Source of the DNA: Legionellales bacterium
Lineage (GTDB): Bacteria > Pseudomonadota > Gammaproteobacteria > Legionellales > Legionellaceae
Reading direction: 5' to 3'
Assembly (NCBI GenBank): GCA_003489505.1
Contig: DNMA01000043.1
Span: 1-6,752 of the forward strand
Length of the DNA: 6,752 bases
The notes under the pieces were generated by a model. That model ran no database searches, was not told the DNA's origin, and saw nothing but the letters and a program-made list of their open reading frames with translations. Made by a program: the position numbers and the translations under genes. Position 1 is the first letter of the stretch; the number at the start of each line of letters is the position of its first letter. Positions 1-6,109 of the stretch are shown here, in pieces.

Positions 1-41
1 ATTTTAAATTCTTTAGAATATTCTTTTCTCTGAGATATCAT
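1..41 (-). CDS. IS3-family transposase OrfA, N-terminal 13 codons only
   Basis: An ATG at 41-39 on the minus strand opens a frame reading MISQRKEYSKEFK, which then leaves the window. The pattern of a basic residue pair followed by Y/F-S/T-x-EFK is the usual opening of the IS3-family OrfA helix-turn-helix protein, which binds the element's ends and is fused to the OrfB DDE integrase by frameshifting. A GGAG sits 3 bases before the ATG, slightly close but usable as a ribosome binding site. With 13 residues the family call rests on this short signature and on the IS-like end just upstream. Whether the element is intact cannot be judged from this side. Confidence 0.5.
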   Translation of the reverse strand, partial: MISQRKEYSKEFK

Positions 42-98
42 TTACTCCAGTTTTTCATATTATCGCTTAACTGTGTTGTCCGGATTTAGTAAACCACA
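1..98 (-). mobile_element. End of an IS3-like insertion sequence, cut by the window edge
   Basis: Read on the minus strand, the stretch begins with TGTGGTTTACTAAATCCGG at position 98 and continues into a GGACA-containing segment. About 57 bases later comes a small open frame that looks like an IS3-family orfA start. IS3-family elements usually begin with TG, and their inverted repeats often contain an internal GACA-like block, so the outer boundary is placed at about 98. The other end and any target duplication lie outside the window, so the boundary is inferred. No coding frame was recognised between 99 and 231, the gap to the next gene. Confidence 0.45.
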
Positions 99-121
99 TC
101 ATTATTACAATTTAGAGCTAC

Positions 122-141
122 GATTGGGTCAAATGATTGGG
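122..141 (+). repeat. Short direct repeat GATTGGG x2
   Basis: GATTGGG occurs at 122-128 and again at 135-141, spaced 13 bases start to start, between the IS end and the stop of the TALE-like gene. A CCCAAT at 181-186 could pair with either copy, but the loop would be about 40 bases or more. No function is assigned; in AT-rich spacer DNA this could be chance. Confidence 0.25.
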
Positions 142-231
142 ATAAAATTTGGAAAATTGCGGTTATGAATGCCATTCTTGCCCAATAAAAGCACTTCTAA
201 TATTACTCTTTCGTTGCGATGAGGCGGGAAA

Positions 232-1248
232 TTAATAGCGATAACCCATGAGGTCTTCCTCTAGCATATTCAATCGCTCTAAAAGCCCTTGAGTTTCTTG
301 TTTTCTAATTTGAAAAATAGAGAAGGTATCTGACATACAATCTTCAAAATAAAGTCTTCGACGCTCTTCATCAATCTCGATGAGATAAGCATCCATTTCT
401 TCTTCATCTGTTTTGGATTTTGAAGGCTTAATATCAGCGACTACTTTTAAAATGATTTTGATGGGATTAAGCCCCTGCGATTTGAGTTCTGGGGTTTTTA
501 GGTGCAGGGATTGTAAACGTAATATACCCATTTCATGATTGAGGAGCTGAATGAGCTCATGTCGCGTAAATTGATAGGACAAAAGATCACTGGCATAGGT
601 AGACAATGCATCTATTTTATTAATTCCATCAGCATTATTGAGAATATGAATCATAGATTGAATATCAAAGAAGTTTTCTTGACAAAGTTTGGGAAAAGCT
701 CTGGAGATGCAATCACAAAAGCTTGCAAAATGTCTTTGATGAAGAACTGATTTGGCGATTTCAACGCTTTGATGGGGTAAAAAACCATGCTCCCTAAGTG
801 TTTCGAGCGTTTCGATGGTTTTATCAAATTGCTCTTGAGTAGCAATGAGGGCAGTTAATCTTTTACAGTCACTCATTTCCAAATTTAATTCAAGGAGTCT
901 TGGAAGGTTTTCAATCATCAATGGAAATACGATTTGTGCTTCTTGGTATTTTACAAAATCGATAATATCTTGCGCACTCAAATCCATCTGCTTAATACGC
1001 GCATAATGTTCAACATAAGCTTGCAAATTCTCAATAGGGTGCACATGACAGGCAATTTTTGAGATTTGTGAATGCGTTAGTCCACATTCTTCGCTCGTGA
1101 GATGGCTAACATTGTTTTCAAAAAAGGCCAACAGTTGTGCATCAAGCATTTGTTCATAATTATCCATCAGTCTTTGGATATGAAAGGGACCAAAGCCTAA
1201 TTTTCTGAGTTGTTGTTTAGGTGATTTTTCTATTGAATTTTTTGACAT
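232..1248 (-). CDS. TALE-like (BAT-type) helical repeat protein, putative nucleic-acid-binding protein
   Basis: This 338-residue protein has no enzyme motif; its body is a tandem of about 33-residue helical units. Repeats start at residues 57, 90, 123, 156, 194, 227 and, degenerately, 260. Each begins with L or F, often follows a small or polar residue (G, D, N, Q), and has hydrophobic residues at positions 6, 9, 19 and 29. Repeat 1 (LTHSQISKIA at 57-66) resembles Burkholderia BAT repeats such as FSQSDIVKIA. The N-terminal cap (residues 16-56, KLGFGPF...IQRLMDNYEQ...LAFF) resembles the BurrH cap RLNLSP...IEKQYGG...LAFI as I remember it. The C-terminal 60 residues are highly charged. TALE repeats bind one DNA base each through residues 12 and 13; here those pairs are non-canonical (HV, YQ, LI, SV, NA, HE, AD). 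The fold family is likely; DNA binding is inference. No strong ribosome binding site precedes the ATG, and no signal peptide or membrane segment is seen. Other alpha-solenoid families are the main alternative. Confidence 0.7.
   Translation of the reverse strand: MSKNSIEKSPKQQLRKLGFGPFHIQRLMDNYEQMLDAQLLAFFENNVSHLTSEECGLTHSQISKIACHVHPIENLQAYVEHYARIKQMDLSAQDIIDFVKYQEAQIVFPLMIENLPRLLELNLEMSDCKRLTALIATQEQFDKTIETLETLREHGFLPHQSVEIAKSVLHQRHFASFCDCISRAFPKLCQENFFDIQSMIHILNNADGINKIDALSTYASDLLSYQFTRHELIQLLNHEMGILRLQSLHLKTPELKSQGLNPIKIILKVVADIKPSKSKTDEEEMDAYLIEIDEERRRLYFEDCMSDTFSIFQIRKQETQGLLERLNMLEEDLMGYRY
373..1080 (-). repeat. Seven divergent 33-residue TALE-like repeats (coding)
   Basis: These bases encode residues 57-292 of the TALE-like protein. 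Units 1, 2, 3, 5 and 6 are exactly 33 residues. Unit 4 (156-193) has about five extra residues in its second helix or loop, and unit 7 dissolves into a charged tail. The 33-residue spacing matches BAT repeats rather than the 34 of Xanthomonas TALEs. Conserved positions are 1 (L/F), 19 (L/F/I) and 29 (L/I), plus G15 in units 5 and 6. The repeats are too diverged at the DNA level to look like a recent array. Confidence 0.65.
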
Positions 1249-1269
1249 TTTTTATATCTTATGATTAAT

Positions 1270-1296
1270 GTGATGCCTAAGCATCACCATTTTTTT
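1270..1296 (+). terminator. Hairpin with T-run at the end of queH
   Basis: GTGATGC (1270-1276), loop CTAA, then GCATCAC (1281-1287) form a perfect 7-base-pair stem. On the plus strand it is followed by CA and seven T's (1290-1296), the shape of an intrinsic terminator. The neighbouring genes are all on the minus strand, so the T-run faces against them. On the minus-strand transcript the hairpin overlaps the queH stop codon and lies about 20 bases before the ATG of the TALE-like gene, with no T-run after it. It could block antisense transcription, stabilise the queH 3' end, or separate expression of the last gene from the rest. Confidence 0.4.
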
Positions 1297-1969
1297 GTTC
1301 TGACGAGTTTTCAACGCATCCTTGGCAACCACCTTCTTGGTAGTATTCCACCCCAATCTTAATTCGGTTACGGCCCTTTTGCATACGCCAGCGATTAGTA
1401 TCTCGCATGGAGTAAACACAGCCACAATACTCTTGCTTGTAAAAGTTTTCACGCTTGGCGATTTGATACATCCGCTCGCCACCGCCACTTTGGCGCCAAT
1501 TATAAGTCCAATAGACTAAATCAGGATATTTGCTTGCAGCTTTAATGCCTGAAGTATTGATTTGGTTCATGTCTTTCCATCGAGAAATCCCTAAAGAACT
1601 TGAAATGATTGGAAAGCCATGCTCATGGGCATATAGGGCCGTGCGTTCAAAACGCATATCAAAACACATCGAACAACGAATGCCGCGTTCAGGCTCCCAC
1701 TCCATCCCTTTAGCTCTTTCAAACCAATTGTCTTTATCATAATCGGCGTCAATAAAGGGGATGTTGTGTTGTTGCGCAAATTTGATATTTTCATTTTTTC
1801 GAATTTCATATTCTTGTTCTGGATGAATATTGGGATTATAGAAAAAAATAGAAAAATCAATTTCAGAAGCTATCAGTGCTTCCATGACTTCACCTGAACA
1901 TGGCGCACAGCAAGAGTGTAATAATAATTTATTCGCCCCATTAGGCAGTTCTAAACGTTCGCGTAGCAT
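1277..1969 (-). CDS. queH: Epoxyqueuosine reductase QueH
   Basis: QueH reduces epoxyqueuosine to queuosine at the wobble position of tRNAs with GUN anticodons, the last step of queuosine synthesis, in the cytosol. It is the iron-sulfur enzyme that replaces the unrelated cobalamin-dependent QueG. Diagnostic blocks are HSCCAPCSG (C20, C21, C24), FFYNPNIHP (42-50), RCSMCFDMR (C99, C102), [10 protein letters not shown] (124-133) and EYCGCVYS (C182, C184), giving the cysteines expected for its [4Fe-4S] cluster and second metal site. At 230 residues it is of ordinary family length. Two further cysteines (C215, C218, in GGCQGC) lie near the C terminus. The start is supported by AAAGG seven bases before the ATG, inside the end of orn; orn stops only three bases upstream, so translational coupling is likely. 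Confidence 0.93.
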   Translation of the reverse strand: MLRERLELPNGANKLLLHSCCAPCSGEVMEALIASEIDFSIFFYNPNIHPEQEYEIRKNENIKFAQQHNIPFIDADYDKDNWFERAKGMEWEPERGIRCSMCFDMRFERTALYAHEHGFPIISSSLGISRWKDMNQINTSGIKAASKYPDLVYWTYNWRQSGGGERMYQIAKRENFYKQEYCGCVYSMRDTNRWRMQKGRNRIKIGVEYYQEGGCQGCVENSSEQKNGDA

Positions 1970-1972
1970 GGT

Positions 1973-2512
1973 TTAACCTTTAATAAAATGTTCACGATAA
2001 TGCTTGAGTTCCTCAATGGAATCATAAATGTCATTTAGAGCAAGATGTTTGCTGATTTTATCAAATTTTGCTTTTTTTGGATACCAACGTTTAAAAATTT
2101 CTTTAAAGCTGCTGACATCAATTTGTCGATAATGAAAAAACTGAGATAAAGAAGGCATATGCAAAACTAAAAACTGTTTATCCATGCAAATACTATTGCC
2201 ACAAATAGGAGAAGTTGCAGGGTCAATAAATTGATTTAAAAACTGCATAGTCATTTTCTCAGCTTGTTCTAAGGTGACCGTACTGTGAAGCGCTCTTTGA
2301 TAAAGCCCTGAGGAGCCATGTTGTTTTTGGTTCCAGTCATCCATGCCTTGTAAAATTTCTAAAGGGGTTTGAATGGCAAAAACGGGGCCATTCGCTAAGA
2401 TATTGAGTTGGCTATCGGTGACCACGGTTGCAATTTCTAGGATTTGGTTTTTTTGTGGTGACAGACCGGTCATCTCTAAATCAATCCAAATTAAATTATT
2501 TTTATCTTTCAT
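1973..2512 (-). CDS. orn: Oligoribonuclease, DEDDh 3'-5' exonuclease
   Basis: Orn hydrolyses two- to five-nucleotide RNAs to mononucleotides, finishing mRNA decay and clearing linear c-di-GMP products; it is cytosolic and essential in many gammaproteobacteria. The protein is 179 residues against 181 in E. coli and aligns along its whole length. Visible motifs are [10 protein letters not shown] (catalytic D11, E13), EIATVVTD (26-33), [11 protein letters not shown] (D111), and the last motif with H156 and D161, completing DEDDh. The C terminus YREHFIKG matches the E. coli ending. The start overlaps the last 11 bases of cca, and an AGGAG lies 13 bases upstream, rather distant, so coupling to cca translation is probable. 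Confidence 0.97.
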   Translation of the reverse strand: MKDKNNLIWIDLEMTGLSPQKNQILEIATVVTDSQLNILANGPVFAIQTPLEILQGMDDWNQKQHGSSGLYQRALHSTVTLEQAEKMTMQFLNQFIDPATSPICGNSICMDKQFLVLHMPSLSQFFHYRQIDVSSFKEIFKRWYPKKAKFDKISKHLALNDIYDSIEELKHYREHFIKG

Positions 2513-3575
2513 GAGAAAAAATTTGCTCCTGAATTATTTGTAGACGCTGAGTTTTAAAATAGTCCTGTATCTTAGCAATATTTTCCCGATTTTGCATGGT
2601 TTTTGGCAGTTTAATGTTTTGGATAGCTTCAATGAGATTTTTCCAGATGGCTTGCTGATGATAGTCCTTGAATATCGCTAAACAATCTAGCAATTGATAA
2701 AATTCCTGGGTTTTTCTCAAGGCATCGGTTCGCATTAAAAGCGCTAAAATACTTTCAGGACTTTGGTGCTGATGTATATCTAAGAAGAGATGTTCATTTT
2801 TAAATAAAGTGATTTTTCTCATCAAAGGTTGTGGCATTTTGAGTTGAGTTAAAATATTTAAATCATCCAAATGCATGAGAAATAAGCATAAACGAATGCT
2901 TGGATCTTGAGTTTTTTGTGCGGCAATTTTTAAAGGCGCACTAGATAAATTCACAATTTCTGGTGCAAGCGCCTGACAAGTTTTTAAATCTTCAAAAAAT
3001 ATTTCTGGATTTGGGGTGACTAAAGCTTTTTCCCATTCTTTCCAGATTCTTTCGGCAGATAAATAACTTAACTCATTGGAGGCCACAATCGCTTTCATTA
3101 AATCCATAGTCTCTTGTGCAATTTGAAATCCTAAGTGATAAAAACGCGCATGAAAACGTGCTGTTCGAAGGACTCGCAAAGGGTCTTCAATAAAAGCCGC
3201 TGACACATGCCTTAATTGTTTAAGTTTAAGGTCTTTTTGTCCACCGTAGGGGTCAATGATTTGGCCATGATCATCCATCGCCATGGCATTGATTGTTAAG
3301 TCTCTGCGGAATAAGTCATCTTCTAGGCTAATATCTTTAGAGAAATTAAATTTAAAACCTTGATAGCCATGACCACTTTTACTTTCAATACGTGCTAATG
3401 CATATTCATCACGGGTTTTGGGATGCAGAAATACCGGAAATTGTTTGCCGACCTGTTGAAAGCCTAATGACAGCATTTCTTCAGGGCATGAGCCGACCAC
3501 TACCCAATCTTTTTCGGTAGAGGCAAGACCTAGTAATTTATCGCGTACCGCGCCACCGACTAAATAAATTTTCAT
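2502..3575 (-). CDS. cca: CCA-adding tRNA nucleotidyltransferase with a shortened, HD-less C-terminal region
   Basis: This enzyme adds or repairs the 3'-terminal CCA of tRNA without a nucleic acid template. The N-terminal class II nucleotidyltransferase head is clear: [11 protein letters not shown] (2-12), EKDWVVVG (21-28), KQFPVFLHP (44-52), [10 protein letters not shown] (90-99) and [15 protein letters not shown] (130-144). The first metal-binding aspartate of the DxD pair (D21 in E. coli) is glutamate here, with D23 retained. The E. coli protein is 412 residues and carries an HD phosphohydrolase domain; this one has 357. At the HD site, E. coli LCHDLGKG is replaced by [10 protein letters not shown] (231-240), so the phosphatase/phosphodiesterase activity is probably lost while CCA addition is kept. 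It is the first gene of the minus-strand cluster. No strong ribosome binding site is visible; a promoter candidate lies about 30 bases upstream. Confidence 0.95.
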   Translation of the reverse strand: MKIYLVGGAVRDKLLGLASTEKDWVVVGSCPEEMLSLGFQQVGKQFPVFLHPKTRDEYALARIESKSGHGYQGFKFNFSKDISLEDDLFRRDLTINAMAMDDHGQIIDPYGGQKDLKLKQLRHVSAAFIEDPLRVLRTARFHARFYHLGFQIAQETMDLMKAIVASNELSYLSAERIWKEWEKALVTPNPEIFFEDLKTCQALAPEIVNLSSAPLKIAAQKTQDPSIRLCLFLMHLDDLNILTQLKMPQPLMRKITLFKNEHLFLDIHQHQSPESILALLMRTDALRKTQEFYQLLDCLAIFKDYHQQAIWKNLIEAIQNIKLPKTMQNRENIAKIQDYFKTQRLQIIQEQIFSHER

Positions 3576-3602
3576 ATATTTTTTAAAGCGATTATTTTCT
3601 CC

Positions 3603-3630
3603 ATTATATGCTTTTTTTTGGCTTTCTCCA
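3603..3630 (-). promoter_or_regulatory. Candidate sigma-70 promoter for cca-orn-queH
   Basis: On the minus strand a perfect TATAAT lies at 3608-3603. A four-of-six -35 match, TGGAGA, lies at 3630-3625 with a 16-base spacer containing an A-tract. Transcription would start near 3596, giving a leader of about 20 bases before the cca ATG. No equally good promoter was seen for rsgA on the other strand of this intergenic region. Confidence 0.5.
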
Positions 3631-3714
3631 CTATCTTCTGTCCTTGCTTTAGCCAGGTGAAGATGTCAAAATGGGTTCTTCAAGATTTAAACCTATTTTT
3701 TTATCGAGTCGATT

Positions 3715-4665
3715 ATGAGCAAAAAAAAGCTCACTAAACAACAAAAGATGCGTATTGAACGCAAACACCAATCGTTAGAAGAGCATACCCTTTTAAAAGG
3801 TTTAGTCATTACTCGTGGAAAAAATCAGGCTTTAATTGAGTCATTTGAAGACCAACAACAAATGCTTTGCAATATTCGCCCAGATATTCACTCGCTGGTA
3901 GTAGGTGATAGGGTTTTATGGCAAAAAGTTAGCGATGAGCAGGGTGTAGTAGAAAGTGTCTTAGCTCGGCAATCAGAATTAGGACGGCCCCTACGTTATC
4001 AACACTATAAAATTTTAGCGGCTAATATCACGCAAATGATTATTGTCGTAGCACCCAAACCTATTTTTTCAGAGTTATTGATTGATAGTTATTTGGTGGT
4101 TGCAGCGCTAATGAATATTCAAGTGAGTTTGATTTTCAATAAAGCAGATTTAGATGATGCTGCGCAAAGTCTAGAGAAAAGCCTACGTCAAACTTATGCA
4201 CCATTGGTAGACCATTTTATTATTCACTCCCAAGTTTCTCCAAACCAAGTAGGTATTGAGAAAATTTTAGAAAATCAAACCAGTGTTTTTGTGGGGCAAT
4301 CGGGTGTTGGTAAATCCACTATTATTCAATGGTTATTACCCCATCAAAGTATTATGACCTCTCCATTATCTTCTACCCATGAATTTGGTCAGCATACCAC
4401 CTCTAATGCTTATTATTTTCATCTACCACATTCGGGTGCGATTATTGATTCGCCAGGTGTGCGTTCTTTTGGACTCTGGAAAGTGACTCCTCAGGATTTA
4501 ATTTGGGGATTTAAAGAATTTCGTCCTTTTATAGGGCTTTGCAAGTTCAGAGACTGTGACCATATTCAATCACCTCATTGTGCTTTAAGAAAAGCGGTTG
4601 AGGATAAATCAGTCTCTGAGCTTCGATATCAAAATTATATTAAACTTCTTGAACAGACAAAATAA
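3715..4665 (+). CDS. rsgA: Small ribosomal subunit biogenesis GTPase RsgA
   Basis: RsgA is a circularly permuted GTPase that binds the 30S subunit late in maturation, checks the decoding centre and leaves on GTP hydrolysis. The 316-residue protein opens with MSKKKLTKQQKMRI, like E. coli MSKNKLSKGQQRRV. An OB-fold follows (about 30-85), then motifs in permuted order: G4 NKAD (142-145), G1 GQSGVGKST (194-202), the GQHTT switch (225-229) and G3 DSPGVRSFGL (245-254). The zinc finger has C276, C281, H283 and C289. All key residues are present. It is about 35 residues shorter than the E. coli protein, mainly in the N-terminal linker and C-terminal tail. The ATG lacks a good Shine-Dalgarno, but the N-terminal match supports it. 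It is divergent from cca-orn, and the adjacency of orn and rsgA is also found in E. coli. Confidence 0.97.
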   Translation: MSKKKLTKQQKMRIERKHQSLEEHTLLKGLVITRGKNQALIESFEDQQQMLCNIRPDIHSLVVGDRVLWQKVSDEQGVVESVLARQSELGRPLRYQHYKILAANITQMIIVVAPKPIFSELLIDSYLVVAALMNIQVSLIFNKADLDDAAQSLEKSLRQTYAPLVDHFIIHSQVSPNQVGIEKILENQTSVFVGQSGVGKSTIIQWLLPHQSIMTSPLSSTHEFGQHTTSNAYYFHLPHSGAIIDSPGVRSFGLWKVTPQDLIWGFKEFRPFIGLCKFRDCDHIQSPHCALRKAVEDKSVSELRYQNYIKLLEQTK

Positions 4666-4700
4666 TATTTATCCGGAAATTGTTGACATAAGATGGCTTT

Positions 4701-5939
4701 TTACTTGGGAGCACTTCTTGGAAATGATTCTAAGAACGCTTGTTCAACCATATTTCGGACTTTTCTTCTATCGGAAATACACTTATCGAGCAGTGTTGAG
4801 CCATCGGAAACAGTGCGCGTAATAGCATTGATATGAAATTTTCGAAATGCAGACACAATCGTTTCTTTGTTTTCATAAAGCATATCAATGGGTCGATTGC
4901 CGTTTTTATCGCGACATTCAACATTTGCGCCTTGATTTGTCAGTAAATTTATCATGGGTTGATCACCAAAAAGATAAGCATAATGCAGAGGTGTTCTTCC
5001 GAGATGATCGGGGATATTGATTGCTGCATTTCCAAATTGCTCTAAACATGTAGAGACAAACAGGGTATTTTGTAACAATGCCCCCATCAGAATAATGGTC
5101 TTTCCTTCGATATCCTGAATAGCTGGGTCAATTATTAATCCTTCTTCACGCGCTCTATTTAAAATGTATAAAGCAGTCTTAACATTTTCATTGGCTAAAA
5201 TGGAATGTAAAACCGTCCCCTCATAAGCATCCGATTGCCTGCGATGGGCTTTAAGATTTAAATTGGCTTGGCGTTCTAAAAAATAATCCCAGAAAGCAAT
5301 ATTTTTATGAGGAGAAAAGTATTCAAAAGAAATCATTGCCATGATTATCGGAAGGCCTCGAATGTAACTGTTTACTGTGAGGCGATGATTTTTTAGCATT
5401 TCATGAAAAGCAATTAAAGATTTCTCTTGCAAAGTGCTATCACAGTCGTTGCTGGTTTCCTCCGATAATGTAAAACCATACTGAATGGCCTCATCATAGG
5501 TTAAGGTGTCATGGTCGATGACATCATTGTGCATAAAATATTCTTTAAAATGATAACTTAATGTACGACGAATTTCAGGGATGGTGGTGACATCATATGC
5601 TGTATATTCGCGTTTATCCTTTAATAGGGAGGCGTTATTGGTTATTAAAAAATAAACCACATCCACTTGCCCTTTTTCAGCAGCCCAATGCAGTGCGGTT
5701 TTACCCGAATCAGGGCCTGCAATATTAATCAGAGAGGGCTTTCTTTTTAAGAGTTCTTGGCAGGTCTTTAAATCGCCACTTGCGGCAGCTTTTCTAAAAT
5801 ATTGAGGCATCTCCTTTTCTGGAATAGGCATAGGAGAAACTTTCTCATGAAATAATGAGTGTTTTTTCCTCGATAAATGACCGCGTATCACAGCTTGAAT
5901 TTGAGTTGCCTCAAAAGAAAAATCGCTTTTATTGTTCAT
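4701..5939 (-). CDS. Ankyrin repeat protein with an N-terminal IQ motif, candidate host-directed effector
   Basis: The 412-residue protein has two ankyrin groups. The first covers about residues 46-115 and includes GKTALHWAAEKGQVDVVYFLI (split here as GKTALHWAAEKG, 79-90, then QVDVVYFLI, 91-99). The second covers about 238-353 and includes GTVLHSILAN (241-250) and GRTPLHYAYLFGDQPMINLL (314-333). The middle (116-237) is unrecognised and may hold degenerate repeats. Residues 14-24 read IQAVIRGHLSR, an exact fit to the calmodulin-binding IQ consensus IQxxxRGxxxR, followed by KK. There is no signal peptide or membrane segment, as expected for a cytosolic protein or a type IV-secreted effector. 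Ankyrin effectors are common in Legionella, Coxiella and Rickettsiales, but secretion is inference. It is monocistronic, convergent with rsgA, 35 bases apart with no clear terminator. No clear ribosome binding site precedes the ATG; a TATAAT lies about 30 bases upstream. Confidence 0.85.
   Translation of the reverse strand: MNNKSDFSFEATQIQAVIRGHLSRKKHSLFHEKVSPMPIPEKEMPQYFRKAAASGDLKTCQELLKRKPSLINIAGPDSGKTALHWAAEKGQVDVVYFLITNNASLLKDKREYTAYDVTTIPEIRRTLSYHFKEYFMHNDVIDHDTLTYDEAIQYGFTLSEETSNDCDSTLQEKSLIAFHEMLKNHRLTVNSYIRGLPIIMAMISFEYFSPHKNIAFWDYFLERQANLNLKAHRRQSDAYEGTVLHSILANENVKTALYILNRAREEGLIIDPAIQDIEGKTIILMGALLQNTLFVSTCLEQFGNAAINIPDHLGRTPLHYAYLFGDQPMINLLTNQGANVECRDKNGNRPIDMLYENKETIVSAFRKFHINAITRTVSDGSTLLDKCISDRRKVRNMVEQAFLESFPRSAPK
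5868..5900 (-). other. Coding segment for an IQ (calmodulin-binding) motif
   Basis: These codons specify residues 14-24 of the ankyrin protein, IQAVIRGHLSR. All four key positions of IQxxxRGxxxR are matched, and the basic pair KK follows. In eukaryotic proteins this helix binds calmodulin or myosin light chains. Calmodulin is absent from bacteria, so if functional the partner would be in a host cell. A single short motif can arise by chance. Confidence 0.6.
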
Positions 5940-5968
5940 AATGTATCACTATTTGATTCAAAAGTATT

Positions 5969-5974
5969 ATTATA
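5969..5974 (-). promoter_or_regulatory. Candidate -10 box for the ankyrin gene
   Basis: A perfect TATAAT reads on the minus strand at 5974-5969, inside a run of TATA repeats, 29 bases before the ATG. A start near 5962 would leave a leader of about 22 bases. No recognisable -35 hexamer lies 16-18 bases upstream (GGAAAA is found there), so the promoter would be weak or activator-dependent. AT-rich sequence makes a chance match possible. Confidence 0.35.
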
Positions 5975-6109
5975 TATCAAATTCACTCATTTTTTCCGAC
6001 TAGGGTTGGGGTGAAGGAATCAGATAGTCGATGACATAATTTTTGAGTTCACTAGATAGGGGGCTCAATGAAGTCTTATTTAAAATCCATTGTACTCGAC
6101 TTTAGCCAA

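Noticed and set aside
232..285. C-terminal glutamate-rich segment (LEEDLMGYRY) as a Dot/Icm E-block secretion signal
   Set aside because: It is suggestive, but short acidic tails are common and the protein is otherwise charged; not enough to call secretion.
373..450. Nuclear localisation signal in the charged tail of the TALE-like protein
   Set aside because: KPSKSKTDEEE and DEERRRLYFED have basic residues but are interrupted by acids and do not form a convincing mono- or bipartite signal.
535..845. Small open frames on both strands inside the TALE-like gene
   Set aside because: They lie in alternative frames of a gene whose repeat periodicity supports the main frame.
1322..1742. Plus-strand open frames opposite queH
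   Set aside because: They are antisense to a clearly conserved enzyme and give no family-like sequence.
3576..3714. Riboswitch or structured leader before cca or rsgA
   Set aside because: The 139 bases are AT-rich without clear paired elements or known riboswitch motifs.
4666..4700. Bidirectional terminator between rsgA and the ankyrin gene
   Set aside because: No stem of useful length was found in the 35 bases between the two stops.
4598..4822. Plus-strand open frame spanning the rsgA 3' end and the ankyrin gene
   Set aside because: It overlaps two well-supported genes in other frames and has no recognisable motif.
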